From: Pseudomonas sp.
Lineage (GTDB): Bacteria > Pseudomonadota > Gammaproteobacteria > Pseudomonadales > Pseudomonadaceae
DNA: 64,000 bases
NCBI RefSeq assembly: GCF_030150285.1
Contig: NZ_JASLGE010000027.1
Span: forward strand, 1-64,000
Reading direction: 5' to 3'
Below the pieces are notes generated by a model. That model did not search any database. It was not told the DNA's origin and was given only the letters and a program-made list of their open reading frames with translations. Below are positions 42,884-50,609 of the stretch, in pieces. Made by a program: the position numbers and the translations under genes. Each line of letters starts with the position of its first letter. The stretch's first letter is position 1.

Positions 42884-44161
42884 TTAAGCCTGTGACTCGT
42901 AGCTGATCCGGCCATCCACCAAGGTGTAACGCACGGCGCTTGGCAGGCAATGGCCGAGGAACGCGCAGTTATCACCCTTGGACAGCCACTTCTCGCCCGC
43001 TACGGTTGACGCTGCCGGGTCGAACACCACCAAGTCTGCCGCCGAACCCACGCTCAGCCGGCCAGCCGGTAAGCGCAAGGCGTCTGCCGGGCCTGCACTT
43101 AGGCGGGTCAGCAACGTCGGCAGGTCCAGCAAACCGTCTTCTACCAGTGTCATGGCCAGCGGGAGTAACAGCTCAACGCTGCTCATGCCCGGCTCGGTAG
43201 CCCCGAACGGAGCCAGTTTGGCGTCACGCTCGTGGGGCTGGTGATGGCTGGAGATGGCCTGCACCACGCCAGATTTCACCGCTTCACGCAGCCCGTCGCG
43301 GTCAGCGCGGGTGCGTAGCGGCGGTTGGACGTGGTACACGCTGGAGAAGTCGACCAGCGCTTCATCGGTCAAAATAAGCTGGTATAACGCCACGTCCGCC
43401 GTGACTTTCAGGCCGCGCGCCTGGGCCTGGGCGATCAGGGCGGCACCTCGGGCGCTGGTCAACTGGCTGAAGTGAGCGCGAACACCGCTTTGCTCAACCA
43501 ACAACAGGTCGCGGGCCAAGGCCACGGTTTCGGCGGTTTCCGGAATGCCCGGCAAACCACGGAAAGCCGCCATCGGGCCGTCATGGGCGATGCCACCTTC
43601 TGCAAGGTCATGGTCTTGCGAGTGAAAGATCACGGTCAGGTCGAAGGTCGCGGCGTATTCCAGCGCCCGGCACAAGGTGCGGGTGTTGGTGAAGCTGCTC
43701 AGGCCGTTGCCAAACGCTACGCAACCGGCATCGCGCAATGCAATCAGTTCGGCCAGTTGTTCACCTTCCAGTCCCTTGCTCAGGGCTCCGATAGGGAAGA
43801 CCTTGCAGTTGCCGGCTTCACGGGCGCGGTCAAGGATCAGCTCGGCGACGGCAGAGGTGTCCAGCACCGGCTTGGTCTGCGGTGGGCAGCACAGGCTAGT
43901 CACGCCACCGGCAGCGGCGGCGCGGGTTTCGCTGGCGATAGTGCCTTTGCGGCTGTAGCCCGGCTCGCGCAGGGCGACGCTCAGGTCAACCAGCCCGGGT
44001 GCGGCGACAAGGCCGTGGGCATCCAGGGTGCGGGTCGGGCTGAAGCCGGCCGGCGCGTGACCGATGGCGATGATTTTGCCGGCTTCCAGATGCAGGTCGG
44101 TGACTTGATCGAGCTGGCTGGAGGGGTCAATGACGCGGGCGCCGAGAATGCTGAGCTTCAC
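42884..44161 (-). CDS. pyrC': Inactive dihydroorotase homologue (PyrC')
   Basis: A 425-residue dihydroorotase-fold protein that has lost the metal-binding HxH: the usual DLHVHLREPG reads DLSVALREPGYSRKG here. In Pseudomonas this pseudo-DHOase is a structural subunit needed for aspartate transcarbamoylase assembly. It overlaps pyrB by 4 bases, as expected for the pyrBC' operon. An active DHOase must be encoded elsewhere. Confidence 0.93.
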   Translation of the reverse strand: MKLSILGARVIDPSSQLDQVTDLHLEAGKIIAIGHAPAGFSPTRTLDAHGLVAAPGLVDLSVALREPGYSRKGTIASETRAAAAGGVTSLCCPPQTKPVLDTSAVAELILDRAREAGNCKVFPIGALSKGLEGEQLAELIALRDAGCVAFGNGLSSFTNTRTLCRALEYAATFDLTVIFHSQDHDLAEGGIAHDGPMAAFRGLPGIPETAETVALARDLLLVEQSGVRAHFSQLTSARGAALIAQAQARGLKVTADVALYQLILTDEALVDFSSVYHVQPPLRTRADRDGLREAVKSGVVQAISSHHQPHERDAKLAPFGATEPGMSSVELLLPLAMTLVEDGLLDLPTLLTRLSAGPADALRLPAGRLSVGSAADLVVFDPAASTVAGEKWLSKGDNCAFLGHCLPSAVRYTLVDGRISYESQA

Positions 44162-45162
44162 TGGGCGTTCTCCTGTTCAAATTGGCGCTGGGCCGTTTGG
44201 CCGCTCATGGTCATGGACAGTACTGCCATGCGCACGGCAATGCCGTAAGTGACCTGGTTGAGAATGACCGAATGCGGGCCATCGGCCACAGCCGACTCAA
44301 TCTCCACGCCGCGGTTGATCGGCCCCGGGTGCATCACGATGCAGTCGGGTTTGGCACCTGCCAGGCGGGCGGTGGTCAGGCCGAACAGGCGGTAGAACTC
44401 GCCTTCGCTCGGCAGCAGGCCGCCGGCCATGCGCTCGCGTTGCAGGCGCAACATGATCACCACATCAACGTCTTTCAGGCCTTCGGTCATATCGGTGTAC
44501 ACCTTCACACCGTATTGCTCGATGCCGATCGGCAGCAAGGTTTTCGGCGCGATCACACGGATGTCCTTACAGCCGAGAGTCTTGAGGGCGATCATGTTCG
44601 AGCGGGCCACGCGCGAATGCAGAATGTCGCCGACGATGGCCACCGACAGGTTCTCTACGCCGCCCTTGTGCCGACGGATGGTCAGCATGTCGAGCATGCC
44701 CTGAGTCGGGTGAGCGTGGCGCCCGTCGCCGCCGTTGATGATCGCTACCTGCGGGCACACGTGCTCGGCAATAAAGTGCGCGGCCCCCGAGTCGCCGTGA
44801 CGCACGACAAACATGTCGGCGGCCATGGCCTCAAGGTTGCGCAGCGTGTCGAGCAGGGTTTCGCCCTTGCTCGCAGACGACGTGGACACGTTCAGCGTGA
44901 TGACGTCGGCCGACAGGCGCTGGGCGGCCATTTCAAAGGTGGTGCGGGTGCGGGTGGAGTTCTCGAAGAACACGTTGCACACGGTTTTGCCGCGCAGTAA
45001 CGGGACCTTTTTCACCGCACGGGCACCGACTTCAAGAAATGAGTCAGCGGTGTCGAGGATTTCAGTCAGCAACTCGCGGGACAAGCCGTCGAGCGACAGA
45101 AAGTGGCGTAGCTGGCCCTGATCATTGAGCTGCAGCGGGCGCTTGGCGTCTGTGGGCGTCAT
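44158..45162 (-). CDS. pyrB: Aspartate carbamoyltransferase, catalytic subunit
   Basis: A 334-residue transcarbamylase for the committed step of pyrimidine synthesis. Carbamoyl-phosphate motif FFENSTRTRTTFE, HPTQ loop (HAHPTQGMLDMLT) and the HPGPINRGVEI motif are intact. The N-terminal extension is typical of the Pseudomonas class A dodecameric enzyme that pairs with PyrC'. Confidence 0.97.
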   Translation of the reverse strand: MTPTDAKRPLQLNDQGQLRHFLSLDGLSRELLTEILDTADSFLEVGARAVKKVPLLRGKTVCNVFFENSTRTRTTFEMAAQRLSADVITLNVSTSSASKGETLLDTLRNLEAMAADMFVVRHGDSGAAHFIAEHVCPQVAIINGGDGRHAHPTQGMLDMLTIRRHKGGVENLSVAIVGDILHSRVARSNMIALKTLGCKDIRVIAPKTLLPIGIEQYGVKVYTDMTEGLKDVDVVIMLRLQRERMAGGLLPSEGEFYRLFGLTTARLAGAKPDCIVMHPGPINRGVEIESAVADGPHSVILNQVTYGIAVRMAVLSMTMSGQTAQRQFEQENAQ

Positions 45163-45174
45163 CGCAAGGGTCTC

Positions 45175-45693
45175 TTAAAGGGCAGGGTTAACGGAAGAAT
45201 CTTGCAGTTCGAGGGTCAAGGGCGTGGGGCCGGACAATTTTATCCGCTCGCTCGGCTTGAGTGACAGTGTCGCGCCGACAACATTAGGCCGGATCGGCAG
45301 TTCGGCGGCATCCAGGTCCAGCAGGCTCACCAGCGTGACGCTGGCCGGGCGGCCATAGTCGAACAGTTCGTTGAGCGCGGCGCGGATGGTGCGGCCGCTC
45401 ATCAGCACATCATCAATCAGCACCAGGTGCTGGCCTTCGATTTCGAACGGCAATTCGGAAGGGCGCACTTGCGGGTGCAGGCCGTTCTGGCTGAAGTCGT
45501 CACGGTAAAAAGACACATCCAGCGTGCCCAGCGGCGAATCGCTGTTCAGCGCTCGCAGCAATGCCTGGGCAACCCAAATGCCGCCGGTACGAATGCCGAT
45601 GAAGCGTGGTTCAGTGATGTGACGGCGGGCCAAATGGGCCTTGAGATCAAGCGCCATCTGAGAGATCAGTTCAGCGGGAACAGGCAGGATCAT
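45175..45693 (-). CDS. pyrR: PyrR regulator / uracil phosphoribosyltransferase
   Basis: A 172-residue type I phosphoribosyltransferase-fold protein with the PRPP loop VLIDDVLMSGRTIRAALNEL. In Bacillus it attenuates pyr mRNA; in Pseudomonas it has been linked with pyrimidine control by other means. It is the first gene of pyrR-pyrB-pyrC', 12 bases before pyrB. I saw no anti-terminator-like leader. Confidence 0.94.
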   Translation of the reverse strand: MILPVPAELISQMALDLKAHLARRHITEPRFIGIRTGGIWVAQALLRALNSDSPLGTLDVSFYRDDFSQNGLHPQVRPSELPFEIEGQHLVLIDDVLMSGRTIRAALNELFDYGRPASVTLVSLLDLDAAELPIRPNVVGATLSLKPSERIKLSGPTPLTLELQDSSVNPAL

Positions 45694-45776
45694 GGTGGCT
45701 CCTTAAAAGACCCGTGCAGCGACGTGCGCGGCGGCGGGCGCAAACAATGGGGCGCGTCATTACTTCAAACGCAGGG

Positions 45777-46229
45777 TCAGGCTTTGGGTTGAGCGTTGGC
45801 CAAGTACTCGTCGATCCAGCTCTGCAGCACCAGTTTGGCTGCAATGGCATCGACGGGGTTGTCACGAAAGCTGCCGCGCTGGCCGCCTTGGGCTTTGCGC
45901 TCGCCTTTGGCTTCGAAGGTGGTCAGGCGTTCGTCGTGCTCATAGGCCGGCAAATTGAACCGGCCATTGAGGCGGTTGGCAAACTTTTTAGTGCGGGCAC
46001 ACAGAGGGCTTTCGCTGCCATCCATGTTCAGCGGTTTGCCGACGATCAATACGTCAGGCTGCCATTCCTTGATCAGTTTTTCGATGTCTTCCCACTTCGG
46101 AATGCCGTTTTCGGCTTTCAAATTGCACAGCTCACGGGCTTGGCCGGTGATCATCTGGCCCACGGCGACGCCGATGGAGCGAGTGCCGAAGTCGAAACCG
46201 AGCACGAGACGGATGTCGGGTTCGGCCAT
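45777..46229 (-). CDS. ruvX: Pre-16S rRNA nuclease / Holliday junction resolvase YqgF
   Basis: A 150-residue RNase H-fold protein: GFDFGTRSIGVAVGQ at the N-terminus, VGKPLNMDGSES, and the D...DERLTT(F) and conserved DNPVDAIAAKLVL ending. It completes 16S rRNA 5' processing. It overlaps the algH stop by one base (TGATG). Confidence 0.95.
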   Translation of the reverse strand: MAEPDIRLVLGFDFGTRSIGVAVGQMITGQARELCNLKAENGIPKWEDIEKLIKEWQPDVLIVGKPLNMDGSESPLCARTKKFANRLNGRFNLPAYEHDERLTTFEAKGERKAQGGQRGSFRDNPVDAIAAKLVLQSWIDEYLANAQPKA

Positions 46230-46804
46230 CAGCAATGGCCTGCTTGGGTGCTTAACAAGTTGAGGTTCACTCCAAGGTGTTTGGCGGCCGCGTCAAGGCG
46301 CAACTCGCTGGGGGTCTGAAACAGAATATGAGCCGAATAAGGGCAGGTCAGCCAGGCGTTTTCGGCCATCTCGGCTTCCAGTTGCCCGGCCTCCCAGCCG
46401 GCATACCCCAGGCAGATCAAGCTGCGCGTTGGGCCACGGCCCTGCGCAATGCTGAAAAGCACATCGGCGGAGGTACTCAGTGCCAGGCCGTCTTCAAGGG
46501 CAACCGTTGCATCGAAGTTCATGCCGTCGGGGTGTAACACAAACCCGCGATCCGTCATCACCGGGCCACCGCCATAAACCGGTACGTGTTGACACAGCTC
46601 AGCGATGGGGATATCTGCGCGCAATTGTTCAAGAATGTCGGCCAGGTTGAGGTCCGGCAGCGGCCTGTTGAGCGTCAGCCCCATGGCACCATTCGCCGTG
46701 TGCTCGACGATATACGTCAAGGTGCGGGCAAAGTTCGGATCTTCCATGTGGGGCATGGCAATCAGAAATTGATGCTTGAGGTAAGTCGGTGCGTGGTTTT
46801 TCAT
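46229..46804 (-). CDS. algH: YqgE/AlgH family protein
   Basis: A 191-residue protein of the UPF0301 family: MKNHAPTYLKHQFLIAMPHM start, VEHTANGAMGLTLNRPL, and GYAGWEAGQLEAE signature. AlgH influences alginate and other virulence-related regulation in P. aeruginosa by an unknown mechanism. I prefer the ATG of MKNHAP over an upstream in-frame one. Confidence 0.93.
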   Translation of the reverse strand: MKNHAPTYLKHQFLIAMPHMEDPNFARTLTYIVEHTANGAMGLTLNRPLPDLNLADILEQLRADIPIAELCQHVPVYGGGPVMTDRGFVLHPDGMNFDATVALEDGLALSTSADVLFSIAQGRGPTRSLICLGYAGWEAGQLEAEMAENAWLTCPYSAHILFQTPSELRLDAAAKHLGVNLNLLSTQAGHC

Positions 46805-46850
46805 GAGTCTTAGTGTGGCGCTGGCAAGTGGAACTGACAAGGTTGATCTC

Positions 46851-46920
46851 TGTAGGGGCCAGGCAGCCGGATCGGATGACTTTTAAAAGATCAAAAGATC
46901 GCGAGCGAGCTCGCGCCTAC
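46851..46920. repeat. REP pair (inverted)
   Basis: TGTAGGGGCCAGGCAGCCGG and, inverted, GATCGCGAGCGAGCTCGCGC CTAC enclose TTTTAAAAGATCAAAAGATC, itself a local hairpin. It lies between tonB and algH. Confidence 0.7.
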
Positions 46921-46930
46921 GCAGAGGGGG

Positions 46931-47830
46931 TTAATTGCTCGACAGGCGATCGCCCTGGGCGAATCTCCAGGTGCGGATGATTTCAAGCCGGTCGATGTCG
47001 GCCAGGTCACCGGTGAACGGTGCAAAGGGCGCGGCCAGACGCACGATACGCTGTGCGGCCTGATCCAGCAGCGGCTGGCCAGAAGACTCAAGCACCAGCA
47101 CTTCATGCAAGGAGCCGTCACGATTGATCGAGACCAGTAAGCGCAACTTGCCGTAGATTTTTTCGCGACGGGCCTGTTCCGGGTAATTCAAGTTGCCGAC
47201 GCGTTCGATTTTCTTGCGCCAGTCTTCTTTATACCAAGCGCCTTTGTCACGCATGGTCGAGGCCGCGCTCATGCGGTAAATCTTTGGCCGCTTCGCATAC
47301 AACTGTTGCTCGTTGGCCAGTTCGGCTTCAAGGCTGGAGATCTCACTGGACAACTGGGAGCTGTCAAACGCCGGAATGCTGGCCTTGGGGGCGGCTTCGG
47401 TTTTGACGGTTTGCGGTTCGCGAGGGGCTTGTTTGGGCTTTGGCGCAACGGTGGTCACCGCAGCCTTGGGCGCGGTCTTGGGTTGCTCGGGTTTTGCGGC
47501 GGGCGGCGGAGTGACTTTTTTAACCGTGGTGTCCTGGAACGGCGCGACTTCGGTGGTCTTGGGCACCGCTTTTTTGTCCAGCGTGCCACTGCCTTCTTGA
47601 TTGTCCTGCGCTAGGAAGTCGGCCTTTTTGGGAGCCATCTCGCTTTTAAAGGTAGAGAGCGTGATTTCCAGGGTGCGGCTGATGGGCTTGGGCTCGTTCA
47701 GGCTGAACCCCACGCCCACAATCACGGCGATATGAATTAATGCGGCGATAAACAAGGTAAAACCCAGGCGATCAACTGCGCGCACGCCGTGAGGGCGCAA
47801 TTCGGGGGGCAGGTCGCTGGGGAGGGGCAT
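46931..47830 (-). CDS. tonB: TonB family energy transducer (TonB3-like)
   Basis: A 299-residue protein: N-terminal transmembrane helix (about 22-44), a Pro/Lys-rich periplasmic linker (90-140), a predicted coiled coil (about 155-185) and a C-terminal TonB domain (YPEQARREKIYGKL...RTWRFAQGD). The position between pilT/pyr genes and gshB-pilG matches P. aeruginosa tonB3, which affects twitching motility. The ATG has no ribosome site; it directly follows a hairpin and T6 run. Confidence 0.9.
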   Translation of the reverse strand: MPLPSDLPPELRPHGVRAVDRLGFTLFIAALIHIAVIVGVGFSLNEPKPISRTLEITLSTFKSEMAPKKADFLAQDNQEGSGTLDKKAVPKTTEVAPFQDTTVKKVTPPPAAKPEQPKTAPKAAVTTVAPKPKQAPREPQTVKTEAAPKASIPAFDSSQLSSEISSLEAELANEQQLYAKRPKIYRMSAASTMRDKGAWYKEDWRKKIERVGNLNYPEQARREKIYGKLRLLVSINRDGSLHEVLVLESSGQPLLDQAAQRIVRLAAPFAPFTGDLADIDRLEIIRTWRFAQGDRLSSN

Positions 47831-47831
47831 A

Positions 47832-47886
47832 AAAAACCAACATCGCGGGTTTCACGGTTCGGCATGATAACGCAATGTTGGTTTTT
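47832..47886 (-). terminator. Hairpin with T-run immediately before tonB
   Basis: Perfect 12-base arms AAAAACCAACAT (47832-47843) and ATGTTGGTTTTT (47875-47886) with a 31-base loop. On the minus strand the T6 run abuts the tonB ATG. It may end gshB transcription or act as a leader structure for tonB. Confidence 0.6.
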
Positions 47887-47931
47887 AGCGGCAAGCGGCA
47901 CGTTAAAGCAGTCGGCTTCAAACTTGCCGCT
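47887..47931. repeat. Second inverted repeat downstream of gshB
   Basis: AGCGGCAAG (47887-47895) and CTTGCCGCT (47923-47931) form a perfect 9-base stem with a 27-base loop, adjacent to the hairpin at 47832-47886. Confidence 0.6.
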
Positions 47932-47937
47932 TGTGGC

Positions 47938-48903
47938 TTAACGCTTGGCGCTGCGGTCCTTCAACTTACGATCTATCGCATCCATCAACAGGGCACCGAT
48001 GTCGGTGCCATAGGCGTTGTCGATTTCTCGGATGCAGGTGGGGCTGGTGACGTTGATTTCGGTCAGGTGCTCACCGATTACGTCCAGACCGACAAATAGA
48101 AGGCCTTTTTCACGCAGTGTTGGGCCTACTTGGGCTGCGATCCAACGGTCTTTTTCGCTCAATGGGCGGGCTTCGCCACGGCCACCCGCCGCCAGGTTGC
48201 CACGGGTTTCACCTTGCGCCGGGATACGTGCCAAGCAATACGGAACCGGCTCGCCGTCGATCATCAGGATGCGCTTGTCGCCGTCCTTGATGGCCGGCAA
48301 GTAGCCTTGCGCCATGATTTGCTGGGTGCCATTGAGGGTCAGGGTTTCGAGAATCACCGACAGATTGGGGTCGCCCACCCGGTGGCGGAAGATCGAGGTG
48401 CCGCCCATGCCGTCCAGTGGCTTGAGGATCACATCGCCGTGCAGCGCTGCAAATTCGCGTAGCACGTCGGCGCGACGGCTAACCACCGTCGGCGGTGTGC
48501 ATTGGGTGAACTGGGTGGCGAACAGTTTTTCGTTGCAGTCACGCAGGCTCTGTGGCTTGTTAACAATCAATACGCCATCGCGCTCGGCCTGCTCCAGCAG
48601 GTACGTGGTGTACACGAACTCCATGTCGAAGGGCGGGTCCTTACGCATCAGGATCACGTCCAGGTCGCTCAGGGCGGTGTCGGCCTCTGCGCCCAGTTCG
48701 AACCATTTTTCAGGGTTGGCGAATACGCTCAGCGGTTTCATCCGTGCGCGTGCCTTGCCTTCATTCAGGTACAGGTCCTGCTGCTCCATATAGAACAGTG
48801 TCCAGCCGCGCGCCTGTGCAGCCAACAACATGGCCAGCGAGCTGTCCTTCTTATAGGAGATGCCCGCAATGGGGTCCATGACAATCCCGACTCGAACGCT
48901 CAT
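47938..48903 (-). CDS. gshB: Glutathione synthetase
   Basis: A 321-residue ATP-grasp enzyme joining gamma-glutamylcysteine and glycine. N-terminal GIVMDPIAGISYKKDSS, central ILKPLDGMGGTSIFR with the P-type glycine loop, and C-terminal DVIGEHLTEINVTSPTC are characteristic. Located between tonB and the pilG operon as in P. aeruginosa. Confidence 0.97.
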   Translation of the reverse strand: MSVRVGIVMDPIAGISYKKDSSLAMLLAAQARGWTLFYMEQQDLYLNEGKARARMKPLSVFANPEKWFELGAEADTALSDLDVILMRKDPPFDMEFVYTTYLLEQAERDGVLIVNKPQSLRDCNEKLFATQFTQCTPPTVVSRRADVLREFAALHGDVILKPLDGMGGTSIFRHRVGDPNLSVILETLTLNGTQQIMAQGYLPAIKDGDKRILMIDGEPVPYCLARIPAQGETRGNLAAGGRGEARPLSEKDRWIAAQVGPTLREKGLLFVGLDVIGEHLTEINVTSPTCIREIDNAYGTDIGALLMDAIDRKLKDRSAKR

Positions 48904-49181
48904 GGCAAATTCCTCACATCAAGTTAGCGGAGAGTGCGCCTGCAGGCGCTCAGTGTTGCCCTGGAAGGCGCTGAAAAGTGGCGCCAGAGTGGCGCTGAGT
49001 GTGGCCTCGGTCAAGGAAAAACAACCCGTGCGTGTATGGCTCGGGTCGTTCGATAGATTGACGGTGCCGACTGTGCTAAAAAGGCTCGCACAGCACTTGC
49101 AGCCCTTGTCCTTCAAGGATTTGGGCCAACAGACCGCACAGTTGTTACAAAACGGGTCGCCGTGGCGATGGTAGAACACAC
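48904..49181. other. Divergent region between gshB and pilG
   Basis: A 278-base gap. It should hold the pilG operon promoter. A TTGACG at 49058-49063 has only A-rich TAAAAA 13 bases later, too close for a normal promoter. I see no sigma-54 element or small ORF with support. Confidence 0.4.
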
Positions 49182-49589
49182 ATGGAAAAGCATTCCAGCG
49201 CCTTGAAGGTGATGGTGATTGACGATTCGAAAACCATTCGCCGCACCGCCGAAACACTGTTGAAAAACGTGGGCTGTGAGGTCATGACCGCCGTTGACGG
49301 TTTTGATGCGCTGGCCATGATCGTTGACCATCACCCGCATATCATCTTTGTAGACATCATGATGCCGCGTCTGGATGGCTATCAAACCTGCGCCTTGATC
49401 AAAAGTAACCGGGCGTTCAAGTCAACGCCAGTGGTGATGCTGTCTTCCAAGGATGGCCTGTTTGACAAGGCCAAGGGGCGGATCGTGGGCTCTGATCAAT
49501 TTTTGACCAAGCCGTTCAGCCGGGACGAGTTGTTGAGTGCGATCAAGGCCCATGTGCCGGGTTTCACCGTGGTTGCAAACGCTCAATGA
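49182..49589 (+). CDS. pilG: Twitching motility response regulator PilG
   Basis: A 135-residue single-domain CheY-like receiver: acidic pair Asp14/Asp15, phospho-acceptor Asp58 in FVDIMMP, and Lys at the conserved TKPFSRD site. In P. aeruginosa PilG promotes pilus extension and cAMP production. First gene of the chp cluster. Confidence 0.96.
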   Translation: MEKHSSALKVMVIDDSKTIRRTAETLLKNVGCEVMTAVDGFDALAMIVDHHPHIIFVDIMMPRLDGYQTCALIKSNRAFKSTPVVMLSSKDGLFDKAKGRIVGSDQFLTKPFSRDELLSAIKAHVPGFTVVANAQ

Positions 49590-49631
49590 TGCCCGGCCCA
49601 CTGGCCGACTACCTTAATAATGAGGAACACC

Positions 49632-50009
49632 ATGGCTCGCATTCTGATCGTCGACGACTCGCCGACCGAAATGCACAAATTGACCGATATGCTGGAAAAG
49701 CACGGTCATGAAGTGCTCAAGGCAGTAAACGGTGCAGACGGTGTTGCGCTGGCGCGTCTGGAAAAGCCCGATGCGGTGTTGATGGATATTGTGATGCCGG
49801 GCCTGAATGGTTTTCAGGCCACGCGCCAACTCACCAAAGACCCGGAAACCCGCCATATTCCCGTGATTATCGTCACCACCAAAGACCAGGAAACCGACAA
49901 GGTCTGGGGTACCCGCCAGGGTGCGCGCGACTACCTGACCAAGCCGGTCGATGAGTCGGTCCTGATCAAAACCCTGATGGCCGTGTTAGACACCAAGCCC
50001 TCTCAATGA
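49632..50009 (+). CDS. pilH: Twitching motility response regulator PilH
   Basis: A 125-residue CheY-like receiver with Asp8/Asp9 and phospho-acceptor Asp52 (LMDIVMPGLNG), and TKPVDE at the C-terminal end. It antagonises PilG output, acting on retraction in P. aeruginosa. A start at MARILIVDDSP after AATGAGGAA is preferred over an in-frame upstream codon. Confidence 0.96.
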   Translation: MARILIVDDSPTEMHKLTDMLEKHGHEVLKAVNGADGVALARLEKPDAVLMDIVMPGLNGFQATRQLTKDPETRHIPVIIVTTKDQETDKVWGTRQGARDYLTKPVDESVLIKTLMAVLDTKPSQ

Positions 50010-50019
50010 TGCTGGCCTT

Positions 50020-50556
50020 ATGCCTGACTCACTGACAGCCTTCGAACTCTTGCTGGAGATCGACCAGCGGTGCCGCTCCCTGGCAGCGTTGGTCACCCAG
50101 CCTGCGCCCGTCGACATCTGGAGCGGTATCGGCTTTCGGATCGGCGAGCACTGCTTTGTGGCCCCCATGGGCGAAATCGCGGAAATCCTCCATGAACCCC
50201 GGTTTACCCTGCTGCCGGGCGTCAAGCCTTGGGTCAAGGGGGTGGCGAACCTGCGCGGTCAGCTATTGCCGATCATGGACCTGTGCGGTTTTTTTGGTGT
50301 TGAACTCACCCCCTTACGCAAGCAGCGGCGGGTGCTGGTGCTGGAATACAAAGATGTGTTTGTCGGGCTGCAGGTCGATGAAGTGTTGGGCATGCAACAC
50401 TTTGCCCTGGATGATCTTGACCCCAGTGTGCAAGCGTTGCCCCTCGCGCAGTGTGCGCCCTTTGTGCAGGGCCATTTTGCCGCTGGGCACCCGTGGTGGA
50501 TCTTCAGCCCGATCGCCCTGGCCCAGGCCCCCCGGTTTTGGGCGGTGGCCGTGTGA
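50020..50556 (+). CDS. pilI: CheW-like adaptor PilI
   Basis: A 178-residue single CheW domain (GFRIGEHCFVAPMGEIAEIL, KGVANLRGQLLPIMDLCGFFG, VGLQVDEVLGM). It couples the receptor PilJ to the ChpA kinase. The start lies 10 bases past pilH. Confidence 0.94.
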   Translation: MPDSLTAFELLLEIDQRCRSLAALVTQPAPVDIWSGIGFRIGEHCFVAPMGEIAEILHEPRFTLLPGVKPWVKGVANLRGQLLPIMDLCGFFGVELTPLRKQRRVLVLEYKDVFVGLQVDEVLGMQHFALDDLDPSVQALPLAQCAPFVQGHFAAGHPWWIFSPIALAQAPRFWAVAV

Positions 50557-50609
50557 GAGGGCTGTTCGCGTTGCTTCACGTGTTACTACAGGAACTCAGG
50601 GCCTGAACA

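Noticed and set aside
49058..49085. TTGACG as -35 of the pilG operon
   Set aside because: The only A+T-rich hexamer is 13 bases away, too close for a sigma70 promoter.
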